A stretch of DNA of 64,000 bases from Candidatus Heimdallarchaeota archaeon (lineage in GTDB: Archaea; Asgardarchaeota; Heimdallarchaeia; Hodarchaeales; Hodarchaeaceae). Position numbers and translations under genes: made by a program. Positions within the stretch are counted from its first letter, which is position 1; each line of letters begins with the position of its first letter. Below are positions 43,566-51,536 of the stretch, piece by piece. The DNA lies in assembly GCA_011364965.1 (NCBI GenBank), contig RDOB01000004.1, positions 180,369 through 244,368 of the forward strand, in the 5' to 3' direction. The notes under the pieces were generated by a model. That model saw only the letters and a program-made list of their open reading frames with translations. It did no database searches and was not told the DNA's origin.

Positions 43566-44872
43566 TATTCAATATAATCTCTCAAATCCACCTTGGGAAA
43601 TTCTGCTTTAGCAAATCCCTTACCCTTGGTAACTAGGGGAGCTGTAAAATCGAATCCCACTTTATTAGTGATCTTTGTTCCAGGTTCAGCGCTTGGATCA
43701 AGGCTTGACCCAGGTTCTTTCCCTATATCTACAAGACCACTTTCAGCTTGGAATCGTGTCGCCATAGACCATTCTACTTCAAGCGGGTCATAAATATTAA
43801 TGTCTTTATCTACTACAAAGACATGTTTACAACTACGATGCCCCTGAAACGCGGCGTGAATCGCTTTCTTTCCATCATCCTCATTTTGTTTATCAATTTT
43901 TACAATAGCATGTAACCAAGATGATCCCCCAGGGTTCACGTTGACATCCAGGCATTTCACACCTGCTTCATTCACCGCTTTGTAAATTGTAGGTTCACGA
44001 GGCATTCCCATTAGGACTTTATGCTCTAAAGCGCCGGGTAAGAGGGCCTGCCAAATCGGGTTTTTGCGATGAGTGATTCTCCTAACCTCAAAGACAGGTT
44101 CTTCGCGAACTATATCATAGGTTTCAGTCAGATCTATGAATGGCCCTTCATTTGAGCGATCATTCATAAATACTCTTCCTTCAAGTACAAACTCGCATCC
44201 TGCAGGAATAATTAGATCAAGAGTAGTCGCTTTTGTAACTTCCATTGGAGAAAGAGCATTAGCTATTTCCAATTCATTTATCCCTGTTTTCACCGAGGTT
44301 GCTGCGGCGACCAATACATTAGGAGTATTCCCAACACAATAAGCTGCATCTACTTCCCCATTTTTCTCAAGGAATTTATAAAAGTCCCGTCCTTTGATTA
44401 TACGGGTACTCATTCGATTCGCAGAGAATTGCATCGCACGATGAAAGTCAAGATTCTGCCCAAATTCTGAATCTTTGGTTACCACAACTGCAGAAGAGAT
44501 ATATCGTCCGCCATCACTTTCATTATGTTTTAAAATGGGCAATTTGTCAAGATTGACGCCATTCATGACGACCTCCTGACAGGGAGCGTTGGTTATTACC
44601 TCTGGTGGGCTTCGTTTATCAATTGCTTCCGTAAGTCTCGGAATCAACTGGGATGTTGTAATTCCGAAATAATCTGCGATACTAGTTTTTGTACAAAAAA
44701 CATTCCCAGCCACACGAAAATTAGGATATCCTTTGACATTTTCAAATAGTAGAGGGGTAGGTTCTGCTGTTTTTAGGACAGCAGCTGCTTCAATATCTAT
44801 ACTAACTTCTTTTTTAATTTTCGTGATGGAACTATTTTTATCAAGTTTTTCTATATACTCTCTAAAATGCAT
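43565..44872 (-). CDS. Anhydromevalonate phosphate decarboxylase (UbiD family)
   Basis: A UbiD-family decarboxylase that in archaea converts trans-anhydromevalonate 5-phosphate to isopentenyl phosphate with prenyl-FMN. MREPTIYKAVNEAGV-like and ENGPFIDLTETYD-type (EGPFIDLTETYD) segments and RMSTRIIKGRDFY are seen; the second is the UbiD E-x-P-F active-site region. The assignment to the mevalonate branch rests on the cluster with mevalonate kinase, both phosphomevalonate dehydratase subunits, UbiX and IPP isomerase. Length 435 residues. Confidence 0.92.
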   Translation of the reverse strand: MHFREYIEKLDKNSSITKIKKEVSIDIEAAAVLKTAEPTPLLFENVKGYPNFRVAGNVFCTKTSIADYFGITTSQLIPRLTEAIDKRSPPEVITNAPCQEVVMNGVNLDKLPILKHNESDGGRYISSAVVVTKDSEFGQNLDFHRAMQFSANRMSTRIIKGRDFYKFLEKNGEVDAAYCVGNTPNVLVAAATSVKTGINELEIANALSPMEVTKATTLDLIIPAGCEFVLEGRVFMNDRSNEGPFIDLTETYDIVREEPVFEVRRITHRKNPIWQALLPGALEHKVLMGMPREPTIYKAVNEAGVKCLDVNVNPGGSSWLHAIVKIDKQNEDDGKKAIHAAFQGHRSCKHVFVVDKDINIYDPLEVEWSMATRFQAESGLVDIGKEPGSSLDPSAEPGTKITNKVGFDFTAPLVTKGKGFAKAEFPKVDLRDYIE

Positions 44873-44907
44873 TTTTTATCACCAAATAATGTTTTATTTC
44901 ATAAAAT

Positions 44908-45846
44908 TCAGACTCCAATTTTTGTTTTCCATGCAGGGAATCCTGCATTTGTAAGTGATTTGTAGACTTTATCTTGAAGTTCAGCTCCAGGGGTTAAGCA
45001 GTTAATATTTCCCCCACGACCGGTACCAGTTACTTTAGCCCCGAGAGCACCCGCTTTTCTAGCAATCTTAACCATTTTATCTAACTTCTCATTGGAAACG
45101 GTTATTTGCTGAAGTAAACCATGATTTTTATTCATTAATTGACCAACTCGTTCTAAATCCATTTCATCAAGAGCTTGTCGAGCTTCCTTCATAACATCTT
45201 GATACTCTTTTATTATCTTATCAAACCAATCAGGATTTTCTTCTTTCTTTTTCCGAACATCAGCTACGACCACACTCGTATTAGCTGTCATACCTGAGCT
45301 TGCAATTACCATCTCCACTGGTTTTGCAACTTTGATTGTTTCCATGGTGTTTGACCCACCTTCTAGATTTTTCACAAAATATACTAGTCCTCCGAAGGTG
45401 GATGCCGTATTATCGATTCCACTTGGCGTACCATGATATCCTTTCTCTCCCTCATATGCAGCTTCGTTTATTTTGTGATCATCCCATCCTAGATTTAATT
45501 CATCGTTTATAGCACGAGCTAAGGCAACACAACTGGCTGCAGAGGCCCCAACACCACTTGCACAAGTTAAATTTCCTCCAAGAGTGATATCGAGATGCTT
45601 TCGTTCCAAATCTACGCCCATATAATCTATTATATTTTTTATTGATATTTTTTGTTCATCAAATTTTTTCTCTTTATAACCAGGCACTTCTGGCCTGTCA
45701 TCTATGAGGTTGTACCCTCGTCCTTCAGTTATCTTTACCTCTGCATCAGTAGAATCCCCAATTGCAGAAGCAAGAGCGGGTAAACCATACACAACGAAAT
45801 GTTCACCAAAAAGGATCGTTTTACCGAATCCAGAACCTTTTCCCAT
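44908..45846 (-). CDS. mvk: Mevalonate kinase
   Basis: A GHMP-superfamily kinase making mevalonate 5-phosphate. FGKTILFGEHFVVYGLPALA is the N-terminal motif, GGNLTCASGVGASAASCVALARA is the phosphate-binding glycine-rich loop, and GALGAKVTGTGRGGNINCL is the C-terminal GHMP motif. It is the first gene of the mevalonate operon. The length is 312 residues. An ATTATTAAG upstream of ATG is not a strong ribosome-binding site. Confidence 0.96.
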   Translation of the reverse strand: MGKGSGFGKTILFGEHFVVYGLPALASAIGDSTDAEVKITEGRGYNLIDDRPEVPGYKEKKFDEQKISIKNIIDYMGVDLERKHLDITLGGNLTCASGVGASAASCVALARAINDELNLGWDDHKINEAAYEGEKGYHGTPSGIDNTASTFGGLVYFVKNLEGGSNTMETIKVAKPVEMVIASSGMTANTSVVVADVRKKKEENPDWFDKIIKEYQDVMKEARQALDEMDLERVGQLMNKNHGLLQQITVSNEKLDKMVKIARKAGALGAKVTGTGRGGNINCLTPGAELQDKVYKSLTNAGFPAWKTKIGV

Positions 45847-46104
45847 TATTAAGTTCTCCTATATTAAAAACTAAATCTCTAATGAGATCTATAATTACTT
45901 TTAGTGTTATTTTATCACTAATCTAAAAATCTTCTACTGTAATTATTATCTTCAAATTGCCACTATGGATTGAAGTTGACACTTAAAGCTATTTTTTTTT
46001 CTTGATAGAGAGTAGGGTTGGTTTATTCATCTCAAGAATTGGAAGTTGTCCATTATATGGTGGGAAAGAAAAATTGAAATAGCTGTTCTTGATAGCTTCC
46101 TATC

Positions 46105-47298
46105 ATGAGGACTCTGACAGATGTACAGTTGGAGGGAAAAGTCTGCTTAACTCGTGTTGATCTAAACTGTCCCCTTGATGAGAATTTGAATCTTTTAGAT
46201 ATAACTCGAATAAAAGCTCATGCAGAGACTATCAAATTCATCTCTGACAGAAAGGGGAAGGTTGTAGTTATTGCACACCAAGGACGTCCAGGAAGCTCGG
46301 ATTTTAGTAGTTTAAAGCTCCACGCGGAAAGCTTGGGAAAAATTCTTGGTGCCAAATATACTGTGGTTTTTATTGCCAAAACTCATGGTCCCGAAGTGGA
46401 AAATAGAATTAGAAAAATGAAATTGGGGGAGATACTGGTACTAGAAAATGTGAGAATGGTTGAAAATGAAACTAAAGAGAAACCTGCAACTGAACACGCA
46501 CAAGACATTTATATTCAGAGTCTTGCTAAAGTGGGAGATATCTTCGTGAATGATGCCTTTTCAGCTGCACATCGTTCACATGCAAGTTTAGTGGGCTTCA
46601 CTCCTTTAATGCCCTCAGTTGCAGGATTAATAATGGCCAAGGAAGTCCAAAGTCTCCAACGTGTAGTTGAAAACCCTGAAAAACCCTGTGTATTTATTCT
46701 TGGAGGAATTAAACCTGAAGATTCATTTAAAGTAGCTGAACATGTACTTACAAATGATATAGCTGATTATATATTAACAGGAGGTGCTGTGTCTCAAATA
46801 CTACTTGTTGCAACAGGAAAATCTCTTGGGACTCCCTCAATGGACTTTCTAAAGAAAAAGAATTTATTAAAATTCATTGATATCGCTAAATCGCAAATGG
46901 ATCGTTTTGGTGGTAAAATTAAATTTCAATCTGATTTTGCCATTAATGATGGGGGCCGTAGGATTGTAACTTTGAAAGATCTCCCTCTGAACTTTCCAAT
47001 TTTGGACATAGGGAACAAAACTATAGAAGAATTCAAAGAAATCATTAAAAAATCTTCTACCTGTGTTTTAAACGGACCTATGGGAAAATTTGAAGACGAA
47101 GGATTTGATGTTGGTACTGTAGAAGTATTTAAAGCAATGGAAGAATCAAAAGGATTTTCATTGGCTGGTGGGGGGCATAGTGTATCAGTTCTTGACAAAT
47201 ATCAAATTAATCTTTCCTATGTAAGTACTGCGGGTGGTGCAATGATTCAATTTCTTATGGGGAAGCCTTTACCCGCAATTATGGCCCTAAATTCCTAA
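46105..47298 (+). CDS. pgk: Phosphoglycerate kinase
   Basis: PGK interconverts 1,3-bisphosphoglycerate and 3-phosphoglycerate with ADP/ATP. TRVDLNCPLDENLNL, IAHQGRPG, ENVRM, NDAFSAAHRSHAS, NGPMGKFEDEGFD and LAGGGHSVSVLDK are the hallmark segments of archaeal PGK. The ATG start at 46105 gives 397 residues, normal for the family. It diverges from the mevalonate operon, and the 258-base gap holds both promoters. Confidence 0.96.
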   Translation: MRTLTDVQLEGKVCLTRVDLNCPLDENLNLLDITRIKAHAETIKFISDRKGKVVVIAHQGRPGSSDFSSLKLHAESLGKILGAKYTVVFIAKTHGPEVENRIRKMKLGEILVLENVRMVENETKEKPATEHAQDIYIQSLAKVGDIFVNDAFSAAHRSHASLVGFTPLMPSVAGLIMAKEVQSLQRVVENPEKPCVFILGGIKPEDSFKVAEHVLTNDIADYILTGGAVSQILLVATGKSLGTPSMDFLKKKNLLKFIDIAKSQMDRFGGKIKFQSDFAINDGGRRIVTLKDLPLNFPILDIGNKTIEEFKEIIKKSSTCVLNGPMGKFEDEGFDVGTVEVFKAMEESKGFSLAGGGHSVSVLDKYQINLSYVSTAGGAMIQFLMGKPLPAIMALNS

Positions 47299-47433
47299 TA
47301 TATTGAGGAATATTTGAAAGTATGTCAATATTTCATTGGTCCAATAAAAAAATTTGATATCCAAATAAGCGAATAAATAAAAGAATCATAAGAGAAGTAA
47401 GCTACATGACTAGTTTATCAAGAGGAATGACCC

Positions 47434-47961
47434 TTGGATCCAAAAGAAATCGAACAACTGAGAGCAGATTTAGATCTGCTTACCAAAACTGCCCATGTTC
47501 TCGCTTCCAAATTGGAGAAAGTATCTCAGAAGGTTGATGAAATCCTTGCAACAACAGTGGGGGCAGAAGCAGCCCCTTCAGCAGTTAAAACTCCGCCAAC
47601 ACAACCCTCAGCTCCGGTAGCCCCCACACAAGCAGCTACTGTTAAAACCTCAGCTCCAACACCTAAAATAACAACGAGTTCTGCAGATTTTGCTGGTGAT
47701 TCGTCTTCTAAAGCGGGACGCCTTCTTGATGCGTTTCTTGGTCAAGCTCAAACCATGACGAAGGGAAAGGATATCGCAGCTGCTCTTTCGAGATTAAGAG
47801 ATCAGGTTATGCAAACGCCTGGCATGGCTTTTCATCCCGCATTTCACGAGATGGGTAGATACGCTACCCAGATGAAGAGTATTAATCAAATATCAGCAGA
47901 AGAAAAAGAAGCCCTCTTTGAAAAAATCTATGATTGGAAAGCCCGTCTTACAACTACCTAA
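47434..47961 (+). CDS. Coiled-coil protein with Pro/Ala/Thr linker, unknown
   Basis: A 175-residue protein in three parts: an N-terminal coiled coil (LDLLTKTAHVLASKLEKVSQ), a low-complexity P/A/T/S linker (about residues 45-90) and a C-terminal helical domain (RLLDAFLGQAQTMTKGKDIAA). The start is TTG 47434 with GAGG eight bases before. I do not recognise it. It could be a structural or regulatory adaptor. Confidence 0.65.
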   Translation: MDPKEIEQLRADLDLLTKTAHVLASKLEKVSQKVDEILATTVGAEAAPSAVKTPPTQPSAPVAPTQAATVKTSAPTPKITTSSADFAGDSSSKAGRLLDAFLGQAQTMTKGKDIAAALSRLRDQVMQTPGMAFHPAFHEMGRYATQMKSINQISAEEKEALFEKIYDWKARLTTT

Positions 47962-48005
47962 TTTTTAGATTCTTTATTTGATTAATATAATAATTTTACT
48001 TAACA

Positions 48006-48518
48006 TCAACCCGATCTAACATGATTTCCGCATTTATTACAAAAAAATGCATTAGTAGGAAGACTAGCTCCACAAGAAGGACACTTTTTTCTGGAATCCA
48101 TAAAATTGGTCTCATTAACAAAGAACTTTTCTTTCTCTCGTTCATTAAAGGAAGTTAGAGGAGAAGAGGTTTTGAAAGGGGAAAAGGAGGAATTAGAGGA
48201 TTTAGAAGGGCCAAAATCAAAATTATTTGCATATTGACTTTTGTTTTGTTGAACCTCTAATTTGGAAGAGAGATCATTTAATTGAGCGTTAATCTTGCTA
48301 ATAGAATCAATGAGAGGACAAACGCTTGAATCAAATCCACCACCCAACCCCAATATTTCAGATTCAGGGCTAATTAACTTAAATCCAATTTTTAATCCCT
48401 CAGTACTCTCTGATATGGCAATCCCTTGTTCCAATAATCCACGAATGATTTCTTTAGCCGAATATCCGCGACCTTTGATGATAACTTGCCCCCGAATCTG
48501 ATCCAATGGATTATTCAT
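48006..48518 (-). CDS. Zinc-ribbon protein, unknown
   Basis: A 170-residue protein whose C-terminus ends in a double CxxC ribbon (CPSCGASLPTNAFFCNKCG). The N-terminus is mixed alpha/beta (VIIKGRGYSAKEIIRGLLEQG), then a serine-rich linker. Its composition resembles the protein at 9959. The function is unknown. It converges on the coiled-coil gene. Confidence 0.65.
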   Translation of the reverse strand: MNNPLDQIRGQVIIKGRGYSAKEIIRGLLEQGIAISESTEGLKIGFKLISPESEILGLGGGFDSSVCPLIDSISKINAQLNDLSSKLEVQQNKSQYANNFDFGPSKSSNSSFSPFKTSSPLTSFNEREKEKFFVNETNFMDSRKKCPSCGASLPTNAFFCNKCGNHVRSG

Positions 48519-48800
48519 GCTAAAGAGTCCTCAGCTAATTATGCGCAGAAGGGAATTATAAGCAAAATAACATTGACGTAATACATCTTAAGAAATCCCT
48601 CTTCAATCTCAACTCTCCGTTCTTTTTGATTGAAGTGGGGCTTTTAATAACCACTTTTTTCGTGTTTCTTGCAAATTCTCTCGTTTCATCCGAATTTCAT
48701 ATTTAATATTGATAAAATTGATGTCTGAAACAGATTACTATAATACTAAAAAAAAAGCACATAATTTTTTTACTTTTATCCAAGAAACCCTCCCCAATGT

Positions 48801-48825
48801 ATCTATCAAAATAATCTTGATAGAT
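48801..48825 (-). terminator. Inverted repeat after stop-riddled membrane frame
   Basis: ATCTATCAA-AATAATC-TTGATAGAT is a perfect nine-base inverted repeat (48801-48809 and 48817-48825). It lies just after the final TAA of the frame at 48829-49476 on the minus strand, as a transcript terminator hairpin would. No T-run follows. Confidence 0.45.
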
Positions 48826-48828
48826 CAA

Positions 48829-49476
48829 TTATGGTGGGGGTGGAGGAAAGGTGGGGCGCATATAGGCCACCAGTGTTAGTATAATTAGCCATCCAACCCA
48901 TAAAATAAGGGTTTTAAATAGTTTTCTTTCTTTTAAAAGGGTTTATGGCAGTTTAAGATGCCAGATACCACACCAGTTGGCTAATCATAAGAAAATTAAC
49001 CAGTATTCAACTAATAAGTCCATCATAGAGATGTAAGGCATGGGTGTATCCAAGTTCAAGGATGGAAAAAGGAGTAGAACTATGATTACAAGGGTAAAAG
49101 TAGGAAGAAAACTTCCCAAATAAGGCAAAATTGAGCGCTGCTTGTGAGCGATTTTGATTTTCTGATGTGCTTTTATTGTGATATAAAGCCAGATTAATGG
49201 TCATATATTAAGATAGGAAAATAGAGGAGGTAAAGAGACAACTCATTAACTAAAAAGGGAATAGAATAAAGGAAAATATGTTAAAAATAACCAAAATTCC
49301 CAATTAACTAATATAGTTGAAATTTGATGCTCTAATTCCTTTGGTATTCTGATGCTTTTAAAAAGATAGGATGTATAACAAAGCAGATGGACTCCTATCC
49401 CGCTTAACAGGATAATTACCCATTTTAGTCCGAGTTTGATCCTCTTCCCAACAGGTCTTTCATTCTGCAATTTCAT
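48829..49476 (-). pseudogene. Membrane-protein frame interrupted by five in-frame stops
   Basis: The 76-residue ORF at 49246-49476 (two hydrophobic helices, GGAGG just before ATG) continues in the very same frame to 48829, interrupted by TAA, TGA, TGA, TGA and TAA. The later part is plainly protein-like: FLPTFTLVIIVLLLFPSLNL, then KERKLFKTLILWVGWLIILT, then a PTFPPPPP tail before the last TAA. No ATG, GTG or TTG precedes the tail segment in its own open stretch. I read it as a decayed multi-pass membrane protein of about 216 codons, with no frameshifts. The alternative is a short real protein of 76 residues followed by remnants. Confidence 0.6.
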
Positions 49477-49816
49477 CGCCTCCAGCGTTAATTCCCAAAA
49501 GATTTTTGATACTAGTTGGTAGAGAGAGTATCAGAATATTTTAAATATACCATCTACAATACCATCACAATATATATTACAATACCATCTACAAATAAGC
49601 CATATCAACCTTTAAATCAACCTTTTTAGTTTTCACACCAACTTTGAAGTCTAACCAACGAAATAGCTGCCCTTGACTTCCTATTGCTATAAAATAGAAT
49701 TTATTTTTTGGATGGCCTGTGAAAACAAAAGCATAAGCTTTTATAAATGTGAAAAGTAAGGATGATATTAGTGACTTAAACTACTCATAGGTCATACCCT
49801 GAGGTGAAAAATCAAA
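49477..49816. other. Intergenic region with short direct repeats
   Basis: ACCATCTACAA occurs at 49549-49559 and 49584-49594, with a degenerate ACCATCACAA at 49561-49570. TCAACCTTT also repeats at about 49605 and 49617. These are close to the start of the RAM-domain gene and might be regulator sites. No gene is seen. Confidence 0.4.
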
Positions 49817-50059
49817 ATGCCGGCAGCTTTTGTATTAGTAAACGCTGAGATTGGATCAGAAGATGAAGTATTAGAAGATTTGAAGGGCACTAAAGGTGTC
49901 GTTGGCGCTTGGATTGTATATGGTGTTTATGACATTGTAGCTAAGATCGAAGCCGATACAATGGATGAACTCAAGGAGATCATCACCACAAATATTCGTG
50001 GGCTTGAAAATGTTCGCTCAACCTTGACTATGATCGTTGTTGAAGGAGCTACAGAGTAA
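49817..50059 (+). CDS. Stand-alone RAM (Lrp/AsnC ligand-binding) domain protein
   Basis: An 80-residue protein that is only the regulation-of-amino-acid-metabolism domain of Lrp/AsnC family regulators: AFVLVNAEIGSEDEVLEDLK, GAWIVYGVYDIVAKIEADT and VRSTLTMIVVEG. There is no DNA-binding helix-turn-helix. Such stand-alone domains can bind amino acids or hetero-oligomerise with full regulators. The start ATG is well placed with TGAGGTGA upstream. Confidence 0.92.
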   Translation: MPAAFVLVNAEIGSEDEVLEDLKGTKGVVGAWIVYGVYDIVAKIEADTMDELKEIITTNIRGLENVRSTLTMIVVEGATE

Positions 50060-50233
50060 TATTCTTGGTTTATTTCTTCTAGCTGGATTCTACAGAGAGT
50101 TCTGACTCTATTAGGCCCAGACTTTATTTCTCCCTTTTTTCGTTTAACATATCAGGCTAACTTATTCCAGGTCCCAAATCTATAAATTCTATGGAGAAAA
50201 AAAGGATCTAATTCAATAATTAGAGGATTTTTT

Positions 50234-50938
50234 ATGAAACAAATAGTTGAAGGAATCTATTGGTTTCTAGGCCAAGGAATGGATAGCAACGTATATCTTA
50301 TTGAGTCTGATGGAGAGAGATTACTCATTGATTCAGGACTTTGTAGTATCGTTAATTTTGGGTATGGAGCCAATACTAGCAGTTTGGATGAGCTTGAGAG
50401 AATTATTACAGAAAAGATACTCAAACAGGTTTATCTAACACACGGACATATAGATCATGTTGGGGGAGTAATGGCTTTGCAATCAAAACATAATTTAGAG
50501 ATAACAACATTCGATAGTGAGGCAAATCAGTTAGAAAGAGGAAATTCTTCCTATATAGAACCTTTTACTCGCTCAAAATGCCAACCTATTCTAGTCAAAA
50601 CCCGAGTAAATCATGGAGATACAGTCAATGTAGGGAGGTATAACTTTCAGATTCTACATACTCCTGGTCATACCGAAGGATCCACCTCACTCTGGGAACC
50701 TGACGCACATATATTAGTAAGCGGAGATACAGTATTTCCTGAAGGTTCTTTTGGGAGAACTGACTTACCATCTGGAAATAGTAAACAATTATTAACTTCT
50801 TTGAAAAACCTCTCTAAACTTGAGGTCCATATCTTATTACCTGGACATATGCCACCAGTTATATCAGATTCGGGTTTTCCTATTACCTCAGTCAATAAAT
50901 CCTATCAGAACGCTAGGATCATGTTGTCTTATTATTGA
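50234..50938 (+). CDS. MBL-fold metallo-hydrolase
   Basis: A 234-residue metallo-beta-lactamase-fold protein of the glyoxalase II-like type. THGHIDHVGG is the HxHxDH zinc site, LHTPGHTEGS supplies another histidine, and ILVSGDTVFPEGSFGR carries the bridging aspartate. HILLPGHMPP supplies a further histidine. The substrate is not evident. Its last 51 bases overlap the convergent AK6-like gene on the other strand. Confidence 0.9.
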   Translation: MKQIVEGIYWFLGQGMDSNVYLIESDGERLLIDSGLCSIVNFGYGANTSSLDELERIITEKILKQVYLTHGHIDHVGGVMALQSKHNLEITTFDSEANQLERGNSSYIEPFTRSKCQPILVKTRVNHGDTVNVGRYNFQILHTPGHTEGSTSLWEPDAHILVSGDTVFPEGSFGRTDLPSGNSKQLLTSLKNLSKLEVHILLPGHMPPVISDSGFPITSVNKSYQNARIMLSYY

Positions 50939-51421
50939 AATAACTTCATCACAGGTTTCATTTAATCGACAATCATTATTCTGAACCTCAAAAATCATAT
51001 TTTCTGGGAAAAACTCGATAGCATCGTAATACAGGATATTCATGATTTCTGCTTCAATATTTTCTTCAATTTTGTTTGTATTATAATTCCGTGCTTCTAA
51101 TCGCTTGCGCAAGTTAGGTATATGAGTACGCAAGATGATAATCAGCGATATATGTTTTGAAAGGGGAATTAAAGGCCCAACTAAACAGTTTCTGCTACTT
51201 AATTTTAATAAACCTTCTAGGTGAGGAATCAAGAGTTCCTCATCAATTATTACCGAGTCTCTAGTGATATCATAACCATAATAGAATCCTTGTTCTAATA
51301 CTTCAGTATTTATTTCCAGATAGTGCATTTTCAAGCGTTTTACGAGCTCTTTAGCCACTGTGGTTTTTCCAGTTCCGGGAATACCTGTAATATAAAGTGT
51401 AAAATCTGAAGTATTTTGCAT
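50888..51421 (-). CDS. AK6/Fap7-like adenylate kinase
   Basis: A P-loop kinase of 177 residues. YITGIPGTGKTTVAKELVKRLKMHYLEI is Walker A and the start of the AK6 fold, and IDEELLIPHLEGLL with VGPLIPLSKHISLIIILR corresponds to the central motif region. AK6/Fap7 acts in small-subunit rRNA maturation and as a nucleotide kinase. ATG 51421 is used; a GTG at 51430 is also possible. It overlaps the MBL gene by 51 bases at the 3' ends. Confidence 0.8.
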   Translation of the reverse strand: MQNTSDFTLYITGIPGTGKTTVAKELVKRLKMHYLEINTEVLEQGFYYGYDITRDSVIIDEELLIPHLEGLLKLSSRNCLVGPLIPLSKHISLIIILRTHIPNLRKRLEARNYNTNKIEENIEAEIMNILYYDAIEFFPENMIFEVQNNDCRLNETCDEVISIIRQHDPSVLIGFID

Positions 51422-51536
51422 AGGTTTCACTAGTGACGAGTTAAATGATGATTTGAATTTCTAAGTCTTTAAAACTTTCTTTCCAATAGAAGCATTTGAA
51501 AGCATTTAAACAAGTAATTTGGTCAGGGTTTTTATC

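Noticed and set aside
48801-49816. CRISPR array or insertion element in the long gap
   Set aside because: Only two or three short repeats are seen, with no regular spacing, and no transposase-like ORF.
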